NCBI GenBank assembly: GCA_003142915.1
Contig: PLNZ01000222.1
Span: 1 to 14,960, forward strand
Length of the DNA: 14,960 nt
Reading direction: 5' to 3'
DNA from: Ignavibacteriales bacterium
GTDB taxonomy: Bacteria; Bacteroidota; Ignavibacteria; Ignavibacteriales; Ignavibacteriaceae
A model generated the notes under the pieces. The model was not told the DNA's origin. It did not search any database and was given only the letters and a program-made list of their open reading frames with translations. Shown in pieces: positions 7,049 through 14,659 of this stretch (position 1 is the first letter of the stretch; every line of letters starts with the position of its first letter). Made by a program: the position numbers and the translations under genes.

Positions 7049-9181
7049 TTAACTTATTTTGGGCTTTATAAATTTTCCGCAGGATTTTATTGCGTGGTTC
7101 ATCAGCCATTCTTGTGAATCAACCCGTTTACTCTTATCCTTACATTCAATGAATGTATAACTCATATCGGGGTGGAGCTCCCTTGCTTTAACATTATCCT
7201 TCAGGTAAAATCTGAGAATTGTTTTCTGTATTTCATTCCTCAATTTTGGGCTTTCAATCGGAAATGTAGTTTCAACTCTTTTATCAAGATTTCTCTGCAT
7301 CATATCCGCGCTGCTTAAATATACTTCTTCATTGCCGTTGTTATAAAAATAAAATATCCTGCTGTGCTCTAAGAATCTGCCCACTATGCTTGTAACCTTG
7401 ATATTTTCGCTCAATCCTTGTTTCTGCGGAATAAGACAGCATATTCCCCTTATTATCAAATCTATTTTTACACCTGAGTTGGAAGCTTCATATAATCCGC
7501 TGATAATAATAGGATCAACTAGCGAATTAAGTTTTATTATTATCTTCCCTTCGCCGCCGTTCTTTGCATTTTCTGTTTCTCTGGAAATAAGCGAAAGCAT
7601 CCTTTCTCTCATGTTAATAGGAGCAACGGAAAGTTTTTTAAAATCTATCTGTTTCGAATAACCGGTAAGGTAATTAAAAATATCGGAAACATCGGAACAA
7701 ATATCTTCATCGCATGTAAATAATCCGAGGTCTGTATAAAGCTTTGCTGTAGAAGCGTTATAGTTGCCTGTAGAAAGATGAACATATTTTTTAACGCCGT
7801 CGGATTCGCGCCGCACAACAAGCGTCATCTTTGCATGAGTCTTTAAGCCAATCAATCCGTATACAACATGCACGCCGACTTTTTCAAGTTCCCTTGCCCA
7901 GTATATGTTGTTCTGTTCATCGAACCTGGCTTTTAATTCTACTAAAACGGCTACCTGTTTGCCGAGTTCGGCGGCTTCAATAAGGTATTTTACAATTGGC
8001 GAGTCCGTTCCTACACGGTATAGTGTTTGTTTAATTGCCAGTACATCGGGATCGCTGGATGCCTGTTTTATAAAATCAATTACCGGTGCAAATGAATGAT
8101 ACGGATGATGCAGAAGAATATCCTGCTGTCTTATTATTGAAAAGATATTCTCATCTTCATCAAACACTTTTGAAACTACCGGGTAAAACGGTTTCGATTT
8201 TAGATGATGTACGGGAAGGTCGTATAAGGAAATTACATCGCTCAATCCAAGCGGGCCGTCGAATACTTGTACGTCTTCTCTTTTTATTTGTAGATTATCT
8301 ATCAATGTGTCGATCATAAATTCCGGCATTTGCTTTTCTACTTCAAGGCGGACAACACTTCCGAATCTTCTTTGACGTATATTTTCTTCAATTACCCTGA
8401 GAAGATCGTCGGCTTCATCTTCCTGCAGTTCAATATCGGTGTCCCTGGTTATCCTGAAACGGTGGGCTTCAAGTACTTCCATACCCGGGAAAAGCAGGTG
8501 CAGGTTCGCTTTTATAAGACTGCCTAACCATAAGAACTTTGCGGAAAATGACCCGTTGGAATTATTCTTTTTGCCGGGATAAATAATCGGGTCTATCTGC
8601 AATAAGCGCGTTAAAATGCTTGGTACTTTAACCCGTGCAAAGTGATTTTCACCAGTAGGCTTTTTTACAAGTATTGCAAGACTCAAACTCAAATTCGATA
8701 TGTATGGAAATGGTCTGCCCGGATCAAATGCAAGCGGAGTGAGAATTGGGTAAATTTCCTTTTTAAAATATCCGGTAAGGATTTCTTTTTCGTTCTCCTG
8801 AAGATCTTTATAATCAACTATATCTATATGTTCCTTCCTCAAAGAAGGAACAATTTCATTAAGCCAGAGATCGTTTGCCAGCTGAAGCATAGGTTGAAGC
8901 ATCTTTTCAATTTTTTGAAGCTGGGCAATAGGTGTTAAACCGTCTATTGTAGGCTCGGAAACATTTGCCGCTACCTGGTCTTTTAACCCGGAAATACGGA
9001 TCATATAAAATTCATCCAGGTTAGAGTGAAAAATGGAAATAAACTTTACTTTCTCCAGCAGCGGGAGATCAGGGTTCAAAGCTTCTTCCAGAACCCGCCT
9101 GTTAAATTCTACCCAGCTTAAATCCCTGTTAAAAAAGTTAGCAGGATCGCTGTATTTTTTTAATAATTCTTTTCCGGTCAT
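7049..9181 (-). CDS. ppk1: Polyphosphate kinase 1
   Basis: A 710-residue cytoplasmic enzyme that reversibly transfers the gamma-phosphate of ATP to polyphosphate. The N-terminal domain begins with FFNRDLSWVEFNRRVLEEA (residues about 16-34) and continues with the characteristic NLDEFYMIRISGLKDQ. The head domain follows, then two phospholipase-D-like C-terminal domains. H449 in GLKTHAKM matches the catalytic, autophosphorylated histidine and H606 in FLEHSRIFYF the second conserved histidine. HLSTGNYN and SSADMMQRNLDKRVE are also typical. Length is normal. The frame extends upstream to a TTG at 9220, but the ATG at 9181 is chosen because homology begins shortly after it. The gene stands alone between the epimerase (182 nt upstream) and the mgtA leader. 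Polyphosphate binds Mg2+, so its position beside a Mg2+ pump may matter, but no sequence feature proves co-regulation. Confidence 0.96.
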   Translation of the reverse strand: MTGKELLKKYSDPANFFNRDLSWVEFNRRVLEEALNPDLPLLEKVKFISIFHSNLDEFYMIRISGLKDQVAANVSEPTIDGLTPIAQLQKIEKMLQPMLQLANDLWLNEIVPSLRKEHIDIVDYKDLQENEKEILTGYFKKEIYPILTPLAFDPGRPFPYISNLSLSLAILVKKPTGENHFARVKVPSILTRLLQIDPIIYPGKKNNSNGSFSAKFLWLGSLIKANLHLLFPGMEVLEAHRFRITRDTDIELQEDEADDLLRVIEENIRQRRFGSVVRLEVEKQMPEFMIDTLIDNLQIKREDVQVFDGPLGLSDVISLYDLPVHHLKSKPFYPVVSKVFDEDENIFSIIRQQDILLHHPYHSFAPVIDFIKQASSDPDVLAIKQTLYRVGTDSPIVKYLIEAAELGKQVAVLVELKARFDEQNNIYWARELEKVGVHVVYGLIGLKTHAKMTLVVRRESDGVKKYVHLSTGNYNASTAKLYTDLGLFTCDEDICSDVSDIFNYLTGYSKQIDFKKLSVAPINMRERMLSLISRETENAKNGGEGKIIIKLNSLVDPIIISGLYEASNSGVKIDLIIRGICCLIPQKQGLSENIKVTSIVGRFLEHSRIFYFYNNGNEEVYLSSADMMQRNLDKRVETTFPIESPKLRNEIQKTILRFYLKDNVKARELHPDMSYTFIECKDKSKRVDSQEWLMNHAIKSCGKFIKPKIS

Positions 9182-9363
9182 AATTTTAATATAAAATTGA
9201 ATCTTGTCAATATAAAACAATTTTTAATCTTTTTCAGTCCAAAAGATGGTTAAATATAAAGAAATGGGATTTTTACAAAAATGTTTCTTAATTTATTACA
9301 ATCTCATAAATGTAAATTTTTGCTGCCCGGCTCAGGTCCCTGATGGAATTACTCGCCGCTATC

Positions 9364-10401
9364 TTAGAAAAAAATCTTAGCAGCCCGTAAAATTCCCTGT
9401 TTCCACGGAACTCTGTGGGATATTCCGCTTGTGTTTTTAAATTCGTGCTGATGCTTAACGTACCATTTATAATTTCTGACTAAAGCGTCTTTGTTGGAAA
9501 ACTTTGGTTTGTAGCCGAGAGTCTTTTCAGCTTTTTCAATTGATACAAAAGAATCTTTGGATGCGGTTTCATAAACCCATTTGTATAATGGAGAGAGTTT
9601 TAACCATTCAAGAAAACGGAGCGTAAAGATTATAGGCTTTTCAGGCAGACCGGTAATCTTTTTACCGAAGCCTGCATAATCAAGAACTGCCTGGTAATCT
9701 TCTTTCATCGTTGTAAATTCTTTTGCGCCTATGTTGAATGTATCATTTACCTTTGTGCTGTCTAAAGTTGCGCAGAGATAAATTGCGTCGCAAAGGTCTT
9801 CAACGTCAAGAAGCTGATAGCGGTTTTTGCCGCTGCCTATCATTGGGAAGCCCCTGCCGTCTTTTGCCCAATCGTAAAGAAGATCAAAAACGCCGAGCCT
9901 TTCCGGTCCTATGAAAGATTTAGGACGGATTACCGGCACGCACATTCCTTTAGCCCTGTATTTCAGGCATTCTTCCTCGGCGGCAATTTTTGCTTTGCCG
10001 TAAGCACCCACACCGTCAAGTTTATCATCTTCATATAACGGGTGATGATCGGGAATACCGTAAACAGCGGTGGATGAAATATGAATAAATCTCTTAACTT
10101 TATTTTTTTCTGCGGACTCCAATAAATTCCGCGTTCCGGTAACATCCGTTGAAAAAATATCCTCAGGCTTATATAATGGCAATGCAGCGGCGGTATGGAT
10201 AACTATATCAATCCCAGCTAATGATTTATTTACTAATTCCTTATCCCTTATATCGCCGGTAATAATAGTAATTTTATCGTTCATATCAGGGTAATCAAAC
10301 GGGACGATATCGAGTGAGAATATCTCATGTCCGTGCAAATGCACGTACCTGGCTAAATTTATTCCTAAAAAACCTGCTCCGCCCGTTATAAGAAATTTCA
10401 T
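9364..10401 (-). CDS. NAD-dependent epimerase/dehydratase (extended SDR)
   Basis: With the ATG at 10401 the protein has 345 residues. MKFLITGGAGFLG (1-13) is the NAD-binding Rossmann glycine motif, GDIRD follows near 49-53, S109/S110 and Y134..K138 (AYGKAK) give the SDR catalytic triad, and RPKSFIGPERLG marks the substrate-side loop. These place it in the extended short-chain dehydrogenase family, near UDP-sugar epimerases and 3-beta-hydroxysteroid-dehydrogenase-like proteins. The substrate cannot be read from sequence. AGGAAGCAGA just upstream supports 10401; the longer frame to 10434 runs into the tail of the broken toxin gene and looks spurious. It is a single gene, not in a sugar-nucleotide cluster. 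The basic/aromatic C-terminus (about 320-345) is normal for its close relatives as far as I recall. Confidence 0.9.
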   Translation of the reverse strand: MKFLITGGAGFLGINLARYVHLHGHEIFSLDIVPFDYPDMNDKITIITGDIRDKELVNKSLAGIDIVIHTAAALPLYKPEDIFSTDVTGTRNLLESAEKNKVKRFIHISSTAVYGIPDHHPLYEDDKLDGVGAYGKAKIAAEEECLKYRAKGMCVPVIRPKSFIGPERLGVFDLLYDWAKDGRGFPMIGSGKNRYQLLDVEDLCDAIYLCATLDSTKVNDTFNIGAKEFTTMKEDYQAVLDYAGFGKKITGLPEKPIIFTLRFLEWLKLSPLYKWVYETASKDSFVSIEKAEKTLGYKPKFSNKDALVRNYKWYVKHQHEFKNTSGISHRVPWKQGILRAAKIFF

Positions 10402-10443
10402 TCTGCTTCCTGTATACCTTTCTTCTATGCCCAACTCTAACTA

Positions 10444-10641
10444 CTAGAATAGAACAAGTAATTCATCAATATTTATTTCATAAATAGCTCTATAATCCCC
10501 AATCCTTATACGGTAAAATTCACTCCCCTTTAGTTTTTTGTACCTATATGGATGCGGATTTTCGGACAAATTATTAATAGCCTTTGCAACTGCAGTCCTA
10601 TCTTTCCTATAATATACATTATAGGAACTCAATCTACACAA
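10444..10641 (-). pseudogene. Broken RelE/ParE-family toxin
   Basis: The frame contains RKDRTAVAKAINNLSENPHP, YKKLKGSEFYRIRIGDYRAIYEI and DELLVL, the core of RelE-family mRNA interferase toxins. Three defects are visible. The N-terminal 20 or so residues are absent and homology begins right after a 24-bp palindrome (10604-10627). The C-terminus stops at LLVLF because of a tandem TAGAA duplication (10445-10454, plus strand). Removing one 5-bp unit restores LVVRVGHRRKVYRKQ, the expected toxin tail, ending about where the epimerase starts. No antitoxin gene is present; only ATGGGAAAAAAAATC behind a good AAAGGA site at about 10660 might be the first codons of one, and it stops after 8 codons. Non-functional toxin remnant is the best reading. 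Confidence 0.75.
10604..10627. repeat. 24-bp palindrome, copy 1 (at the toxin 5' edge)
   Basis: TTCCTATAAT (10604-10613) and ATTATAGGAA (10618-10627) are perfect 10-bp arms around ATAC. It resembles the symmetric operators that toxin-antitoxin repressors bind. Here it lies inside the remnant toxin frame, exactly where toxin homology begins. Confidence 0.75.
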
Positions 10642-10895
10642 AAATGATTTTTTTTCCCATAATTATTTCCTTTTATAAAGTTTTTATTCTCTTTTTATTT
10701 ACTTTCCTATAATATACGTTTTAAGCAATACTTCTATCAAATAACGGCGTGCCATAGCGCGGCGAAACCTCCGGCGTCCTTCAGCTCCGCCAATCCACAG
10801 CATGAATATGACAAAAATAAGCCGGGTAATAGTTATAACTATTAATTCACATATTTACTTTCGACATAACGAGTTGAACCTTGTATTACAGGATT
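10642..10895. other. Non-coding gap with palindrome copy and GC-rich patch
   Basis: Between the thioredoxin-like gene and the toxin remnant. It contains palindrome copy 2 and a patch at about 10744-10795 that is around 70% GC in an otherwise strongly AT-rich region. No open frame in it is convincing. The patch has no flanking repeats that I can see. It could be a fragment of a dispersed repeat or imported DNA. Confidence 0.5.
10704..10727. repeat. 24-bp palindrome, copy 2 (degenerate right arm)
   Basis: TTCCTATAATATAC at 10704-10717 is identical to copy 1 and starts exactly 100 bp from it; the right arm is degraded (GTTTTAAG). On the minus strand it sits upstream of an AAAGGA ribosome site and an ATG at 10660, the layout expected for an antitoxin promoter/operator, but that frame stops after 8 codons. 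Confidence 0.6.
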
Positions 10896-11591
10896 CTATT
10901 CATTATTTAATTTCTCTAAAAATTCTTTATAATATTTTGAGGATGAATTTTTATTTATTGCTTTTCTAATGTATTCCTTTGCTTTATCAATATTACCAAT
11001 TAGTGAATAGTCGTAACCTATTTTATAATAAATATCGCCATCAGAATTAAACATTTCTGATTTAGTTAAATATTTATAGTAATGGATAGCTGTTTCAAAG
11101 TTTCCTCTTTCAAAATATTTTATAGCAATCTGATATTTCAATGAATCGCTGTCATCATTCTTTTCTTTCTCCAATAACTGAGTAAAGGTATTTATATCTT
11201 CTGTGTAATCTTTAATTTTCTGAAAATATCCTTCTACAGGGATCAGACCAACAATTCTGTCAATTTCATTTCCATTTGAAGCTAATAATATGACAGTGGG
11301 ATACATCTTTTGAAGATTAAGTTTTTTGCCAATAATACTGCCATAATCTTTTTCGGCATTAATTCGAAGACAAATGTAGTGTTGATTAATATATTCGCTG
11401 ATTGTAGAATCCTCGAATATATATTTATTTAATTCCTTACAAGGGATGCACCAATCGGTAAAGTAATCTATCAAAACTTTTTTATTTTCATTATTCGCTA
11501 AAGATTGTGCACTATCTATATTTATTTGTGAAAATTTAACTTGAGGAAATACAAAAATGTTTAATAATAAAATGAGAAATAATATTTTCAT
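10896..11591 (-). CDS. Exported thioredoxin-fold protein with TPR-like tail
   Basis: A 231-residue protein. Residues 1-16 look like a signal peptide (MKILFLILLLNIFVFP), so it is probably periplasmic or membrane-attached. The thioredoxin-like domain (about 25-130) has WCIPC at 47-51 with the redox pair C48/C51, and YPT at 97-99 with the cis-proline, as in DsbD C-terminal or thioredoxin_7-type proteins. Residues 150-225 form helical tetratricopeptide-like repeats (SLKYQIAIKYFERGNFETAIHYYKYL, then YYKIGYDYSLIGNIDKAKEYIRKAI). A role in reducing or shuffling exported disulfides is likely; the TPR part suggests protein binding. AAGGAG lies 8 nt before the ATG. It is flanked by palindrome copies 2 and 3 and by degraded genes, so it may have arrived as cargo. 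No operon partner is visible. Confidence 0.85.
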   Translation of the reverse strand: MKILFLILLLNIFVFPQVKFSQINIDSAQSLANNENKKVLIDYFTDWCIPCKELNKYIFEDSTISEYINQHYICLRINAEKDYGSIIGKKLNLQKMYPTVILLASNGNEIDRIVGLIPVEGYFQKIKDYTEDINTFTQLLEKEKNDDSDSLKYQIAIKYFERGNFETAIHYYKYLTKSEMFNSDGDIYYKIGYDYSLIGNIDKAKEYIRKAINKNSSSKYYKEFLEKLNNE

Positions 11592-11628
11592 ATCTATCTC
11601 CTTCGATATGGTTTAATCACTAACTTTG

Positions 11629-11653
11629 CCGGATTAAAGGTACTTTAACCGGT
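11629..11653. repeat. Imperfect hairpin in the 5' region of the thioredoxin-like gene
   Basis: CCGGATTAAAG and CTTTAACCGG pair apart from one bulged base, with a very short loop. It lies about 40 nt upstream of the start codon, between it and palindrome copy 3. It could affect the 5' UTR; no T-run follows. Confidence 0.35.
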
Positions 11654-11672
11654 AGTTATTTATATATTTTCT

Positions 11673-11696
11673 TTCTTATAATATACATTATAAGAA
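11673..11696. repeat. 24-bp palindrome, copy 3 (upstream of thioredoxin-like gene)
   Basis: TTCTTATAAT (11673-11682) and ATTATAAGAA (11687-11696) are perfect 10-bp arms around ATAC, differing from copy 1 by one compensated base pair. The paired change (C-G to T-A in both arms) shows that symmetry is maintained. It contains TATAAT on both strands and lies 82 nt before the thioredoxin-like start, so it may serve as promoter/operator. Confidence 0.75.
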
Positions 11697-11711
11697 GCCA
11701 CGCTGCAAAAG

Positions 11712-11737
11712 CCCGTCAATTTTCATTAATTGACGGG
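11712..11737 (-). terminator. Intrinsic terminator after the sorting-domain fragment
   Basis: CCCGTCAATT (11712-11721) and AATTGACGGG (11728-11737) form a 10-bp stem with a 6-nt loop. On the minus strand it is followed by CTTTT. It lies about 25 nt after the stop of the type IX sorting-domain fragment and separates it from the thioredoxin-like gene. Confidence 0.75.
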
Positions 11738-11762
11738 TGTTTAAAACTATTAAAAGTACAAA

Positions 11763-12092
11763 TTACTTCAACAACATCATTTCTTTATTGCTGCTGAAGG
11801 TACCGGCAGTAATCCGATAAACATAGATTCCGCTCGCAAGTTTGCTATCGTCGAATTTTACCGAATGATTTCCGGGAGTCATTTCTCCTTTAACTAAAGT
11901 GGCGACTTCTTGACCCAGAAGATTGTAGACTTTCAAAGTGGTCAAACCGCTTTTAGCTAAGGAAAAATTAATGGTAGTTACCGGGTTGAAGGGATTGGGA
12001 TAGTTCTGGTATAGAGAAATTTTATCATCTACCCCGGTAATTGTTCCGGTGCGGAAAGACCACTCAGCGTAGAATAAAGAGTCCTTAATCAC
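11763..12092 (-). pseudogene. Orphan type IX secretion C-terminal sorting domain
   Basis: This 109-codon frame is almost only a type A C-terminal sorting domain: ISLYQNYPNPFNPVTTINF, LKVYNLLGQEVATLVKGEM, then G-HSVKFD, LASGIYVYRI and a KEMMLLK end (about residues 25-109). In complete proteins this domain ends a large exported protein and is removed at the outer membrane by the PorU sortase. Here there is no signal peptide and no cargo domain. The first 20 residues (DSLFYAEWSFRTGTITGVDD) look like the usual linker before the domain. The frame has only a GTG start without a ribosome site, and a stop lies just upstream (about 12113). It is best read as the 3' remnant of a larger secreted protein cut off by the insertion or deletion that placed the methyltransferase next to it. 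Its own terminator is retained. Confidence 0.8.
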
Positions 12093-12206
12093 AATGGAAA
12101 AAAATAAAAGTTAAGTAATATTCAGATGCAAAATACGCCAAACATAGTGACCATTTTAGGGAATACACATAATGCTGTTGATGTTATATTCCGTGATTTT
12201 TTCTGT

Positions 12207-13979
12207 CTATGCGAACATTGCAATTTGTCCATCGTTTACAGGTGTCATTTCATTTAAAAAGTTGTCCCATAAGTCCAAGGTTAAACTTAATTTATACATT
12301 TCGTTTAGTCTTTTCAATTCAGTTTTTAGGTTTTGTTTATTACTATTATTCGCTAATTGCAAAAGGTCAATTCGCATTAAAACGTCTTTTGTAAAAGTCC
12401 TTTTTGCGTCTGCAAAAGTTACAGATTGTAAAAATTGCATTGTCGTGTCTGAATTTAAAAGTATTAGAGCATACACAGCAAATTCAATTTTGTCAAAACC
12501 TATTAAATAGCAAGTGTCGTCAAGCATAACGGGTTTATTGTCTTGAGGTAGGATTAGAGTAAAATGAAAAGTCTTGTAAAGTCCTGATATTGCAACTTTG
12601 TAGGGTCTAAATGAATAGTCGCCTATTCCAAAAATGGAAAACAAAGGTTTGTTATTATAGATACTTGATTTTCTTGCATCAAAACTTGTTTGATGCGTTG
12701 TCAAATATTGATATGTTTTTGGATATTCTGATTTTATGTATTTAGTATCTTGTCCTACTTTTTTTTGAGTAACGATTGTAAATTTTCTGGTCTGATTTAT
12801 TACTGTGTTTTTGAGGTCAGAACTTTTAAGGAAACCATAAACTAAACCGTCTTCTAATTTCACTTCTTCATTCAGTCTGTTTATATAATGCCCATTTATT
12901 TTGTCTAATTCCATTATTGCTGAGCAGTCGTGTTTCAAACCTTGTCGCCACACAAAAGGACTTTCTCCATCAATGTCTTTAGTGTGTATATAAGTGTCAA
13001 TGTTGGAAACAAATTTGTCGTTTAACCAGCCAAATTTTCGGTAAGACTTTTTGTTGTCATAAAAGTCAAATTCTTTACAGTCAAATTCAGGAACTGAATT
13101 TAGTTTGCAATAAAATAGAGAAGCTTTAACGGAAACATTAAATTCTTTTTTGCTGTCTATGCATTGTTTCTCTATAGATGCAATTTCGTATTGATTATTA
13201 TTTTGGTCAAAAACAATGTTTTTAATGACAGAATTTTTAACTAATAACAATAAATGTCCTTTCATTTTTTGAAAGGTTTCAATCATTGTCATTGTAATAT
13301 ATTCAGCAATATCAAAATTGCCTTTTCCTGTCATAGCATCTAAACCGCTATGATTTTTGAAATTAGTTTTTTTTGGGAGATTAGAAGAACTAAGGCTTCC
13401 TAATTTTGAGTTTGTTACCCAAGGTGGATTACCAATTATTAAAATATCTTTGGTTGAATACTGTTTAGCAATTTGTTTGAACACAAAGTCAAAGACATTA
13501 CAATGTGTAATTATAATTTCCGGCTTATTGTTTCCAGGGTTTTCAATAAAGAAATTGATAATACTAAATTTGGTCTCCCAAACGTAGGGCTTGTAAATTT
13601 CAACTCCGAATATATTTTTAATATTCTTAAAATTTTGCAAAGAAGCAATTATAAAATTACCCTTACCGCAAGTTGGTTCAACTACTATTTCAGGCGAAAC
13701 ATTTTTTGAAACTAAATGTAAAGTTACTTTGTTCGCTAAATCTGCGTTTGTTTGAAAGTCGCCATATTCTGCCCTGTCAGGTTCTTTAACAATATTGTAA
13801 GTGTCAGAAATAACTTCTTTAAGAATTACTAACTCTTCATTGTTATCAAAAAAATGTTTTATGCCGAAGTCATAAAACATTTTCTGATTTGCAATTTCAA
13901 AAGATGAAGTTTTTTTCAGAATGGTATTTAAATAGTCCGAAACCTGATGAGTAATATTTGCTTCAAAGACTTTCATCAT
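12207..13979 (-). CDS. Type II N6-adenine DNA methyltransferase
   Basis: A 590-residue gamma-type amino-methyltransferase. YGDFQT (72-77) matches motif X, EPTCGKGNF (101-109) is the S-adenosylmethionine-binding motif I, and IGNPPWVTN (182-190) holds the catalytic NPPW motif IV, indicating adenine-N6 methylation. The C-terminal half (about 300-590) should carry target recognition and contains no motif I know. The start overlaps the endonuclease stop in ATGATGA; the first ATG at 13979 gives a 4-base overlap and a second ATG at 13976 is equally possible. The pair forms a restriction-modification operon in which the methylase is translated after and coupled to the nuclease. The recognition site cannot be predicted. 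The AT-rich sequence and Bacteroidetes-type promoter suggest acquisition by transfer. Confidence 0.92.
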   Translation of the reverse strand: MMKVFEANITHQVSDYLNTILKKTSSFEIANQKMFYDFGIKHFFDNNEELVILKEVISDTYNIVKEPDRAEYGDFQTNADLANKVTLHLVSKNVSPEIVVEPTCGKGNFIIASLQNFKNIKNIFGVEIYKPYVWETKFSIINFFIENPGNNKPEIIITHCNVFDFVFKQIAKQYSTKDILIIGNPPWVTNSKLGSLSSSNLPKKTNFKNHSGLDAMTGKGNFDIAEYITMTMIETFQKMKGHLLLLVKNSVIKNIVFDQNNNQYEIASIEKQCIDSKKEFNVSVKASLFYCKLNSVPEFDCKEFDFYDNKKSYRKFGWLNDKFVSNIDTYIHTKDIDGESPFVWRQGLKHDCSAIMELDKINGHYINRLNEEVKLEDGLVYGFLKSSDLKNTVINQTRKFTIVTQKKVGQDTKYIKSEYPKTYQYLTTHQTSFDARKSSIYNNKPLFSIFGIGDYSFRPYKVAISGLYKTFHFTLILPQDNKPVMLDDTCYLIGFDKIEFAVYALILLNSDTTMQFLQSVTFADAKRTFTKDVLMRIDLLQLANNSNKQNLKTELKRLNEMYKLSLTLDLWDNFLNEMTPVNDGQIAMFA

Positions 13980-14659
13980 TTAGGTTTATTATAACTAATT
14001 ATTTTGTAAATTCCAGGAATATCTTTAGACAATGCGACAATTCTTTGATATTGTAATCTCCATTGCAATGCATTAGAAATAGTTAAATAGCCTTGTTCTG
14101 GTAGTGTTTGTAAAATTTGAGCAGCTAATTTTGCTACAGTTATTTCGTCAGCAGGTATATTCTTGTCATTGAGATAAGCTATGATGTCGGCTTCGTTGGC
14201 TTTATCTTTAACCATTTCTCTCAATCGGAAAGTCGTTGTATAGTCAGCAGTTCTTTCTTTTGAAACAAAAGAACAACTCACAAAATTAAGTGTAGCCGTT
14301 TTCGTTTTAGGGTCATCTGCTTTGTCGTAAACGAATACGAGAAGGTTATAACCAAGTCCAAAGATTTTCTGCTTTGCATCTTTAAAAGGGCAAGAAGATT
14401 GTGGTTGTTTTATTGATGTTACTTTTATGTCAGTTAAAATGTCTGCGGAAGGCAAGTCAACACCGCTTGCAGAAGAACCAATTGTAACCTCATATTTGTC
14501 GTTTAAGTGCTTTTGAAATTTTTGTTCAATGAGAGTTCCAACGGCTTTACCGTCAGTAACTCCAAAAAGTTCTTTATGTTTAAATTTAGATTGAGCATCA
14601 CAAAAATATTGGGCTTCTTCTATAAGTTTTGGTATGGTTAGTTTCTCTTTAATATTCAT
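13976..14659 (-). CDS. Type II restriction endonuclease (probable PD-(D/E)xK)
   Basis: A 227-residue protein directly before the adenine methyltransferase, overlapping it by 4 nt, which is the main reason for the call. In the sequence, GTLIEQKF (41-48, E45), GVDLPSAD (66-73) and TDIKVTS (76-82; D77-x-K79) have the order and spacing of a PD-(D/E)xK nuclease core: helix glutamate, acidic residue, then DxK on the next strand, probably binding Mg2+. GYNLLVFVYDK (103-113) could be the following core strand. The C-terminal third is helical (ISNALQWRLQYQRIVAL). Start: the ATG at 14659 has no Shine-Dalgarno, but a TAnnTTTG promoter ends 4 nt before it, so the message may be nearly leaderless. I have seen similar proteins annotated only as 'restriction endonuclease'; specificity is unknown. 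Confidence 0.82.
   Translation of the reverse strand: MNIKEKLTIPKLIEEAQYFCDAQSKFKHKELFGVTDGKAVGTLIEQKFQKHLNDKYEVTIGSSASGVDLPSADILTDIKVTSIKQPQSSCPFKDAKQKIFGLGYNLLVFVYDKADDPKTKTATLNFVSCSFVSKERTADYTTTFRLREMVKDKANEADIIAYLNDKNIPADEITVAKLAAQILQTLPEQGYLTISNALQWRLQYQRIVALSKDIPGIYKIISYNKPK

Noticed and set aside
8086..8319. Plus-strand frames within ppk1, mgtA and mrp
   Set aside because: All lie inside strongly supported minus-strand genes and have no recognisable product.
10740..10885. Integron-type attC site (TAACGG... and CATAACGAG... flanking words)
   Set aside because: The TAAC/GTTA-like words are present, but the inner inverted repeats needed to fold an attC are not, and no integrase or cassette array is seen.
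12172..12510. Plus-strand frame opposite the methyltransferase 3' end
   Set aside because: It is a shadow of the methyltransferase codons; no family similarity and no ribosome site.
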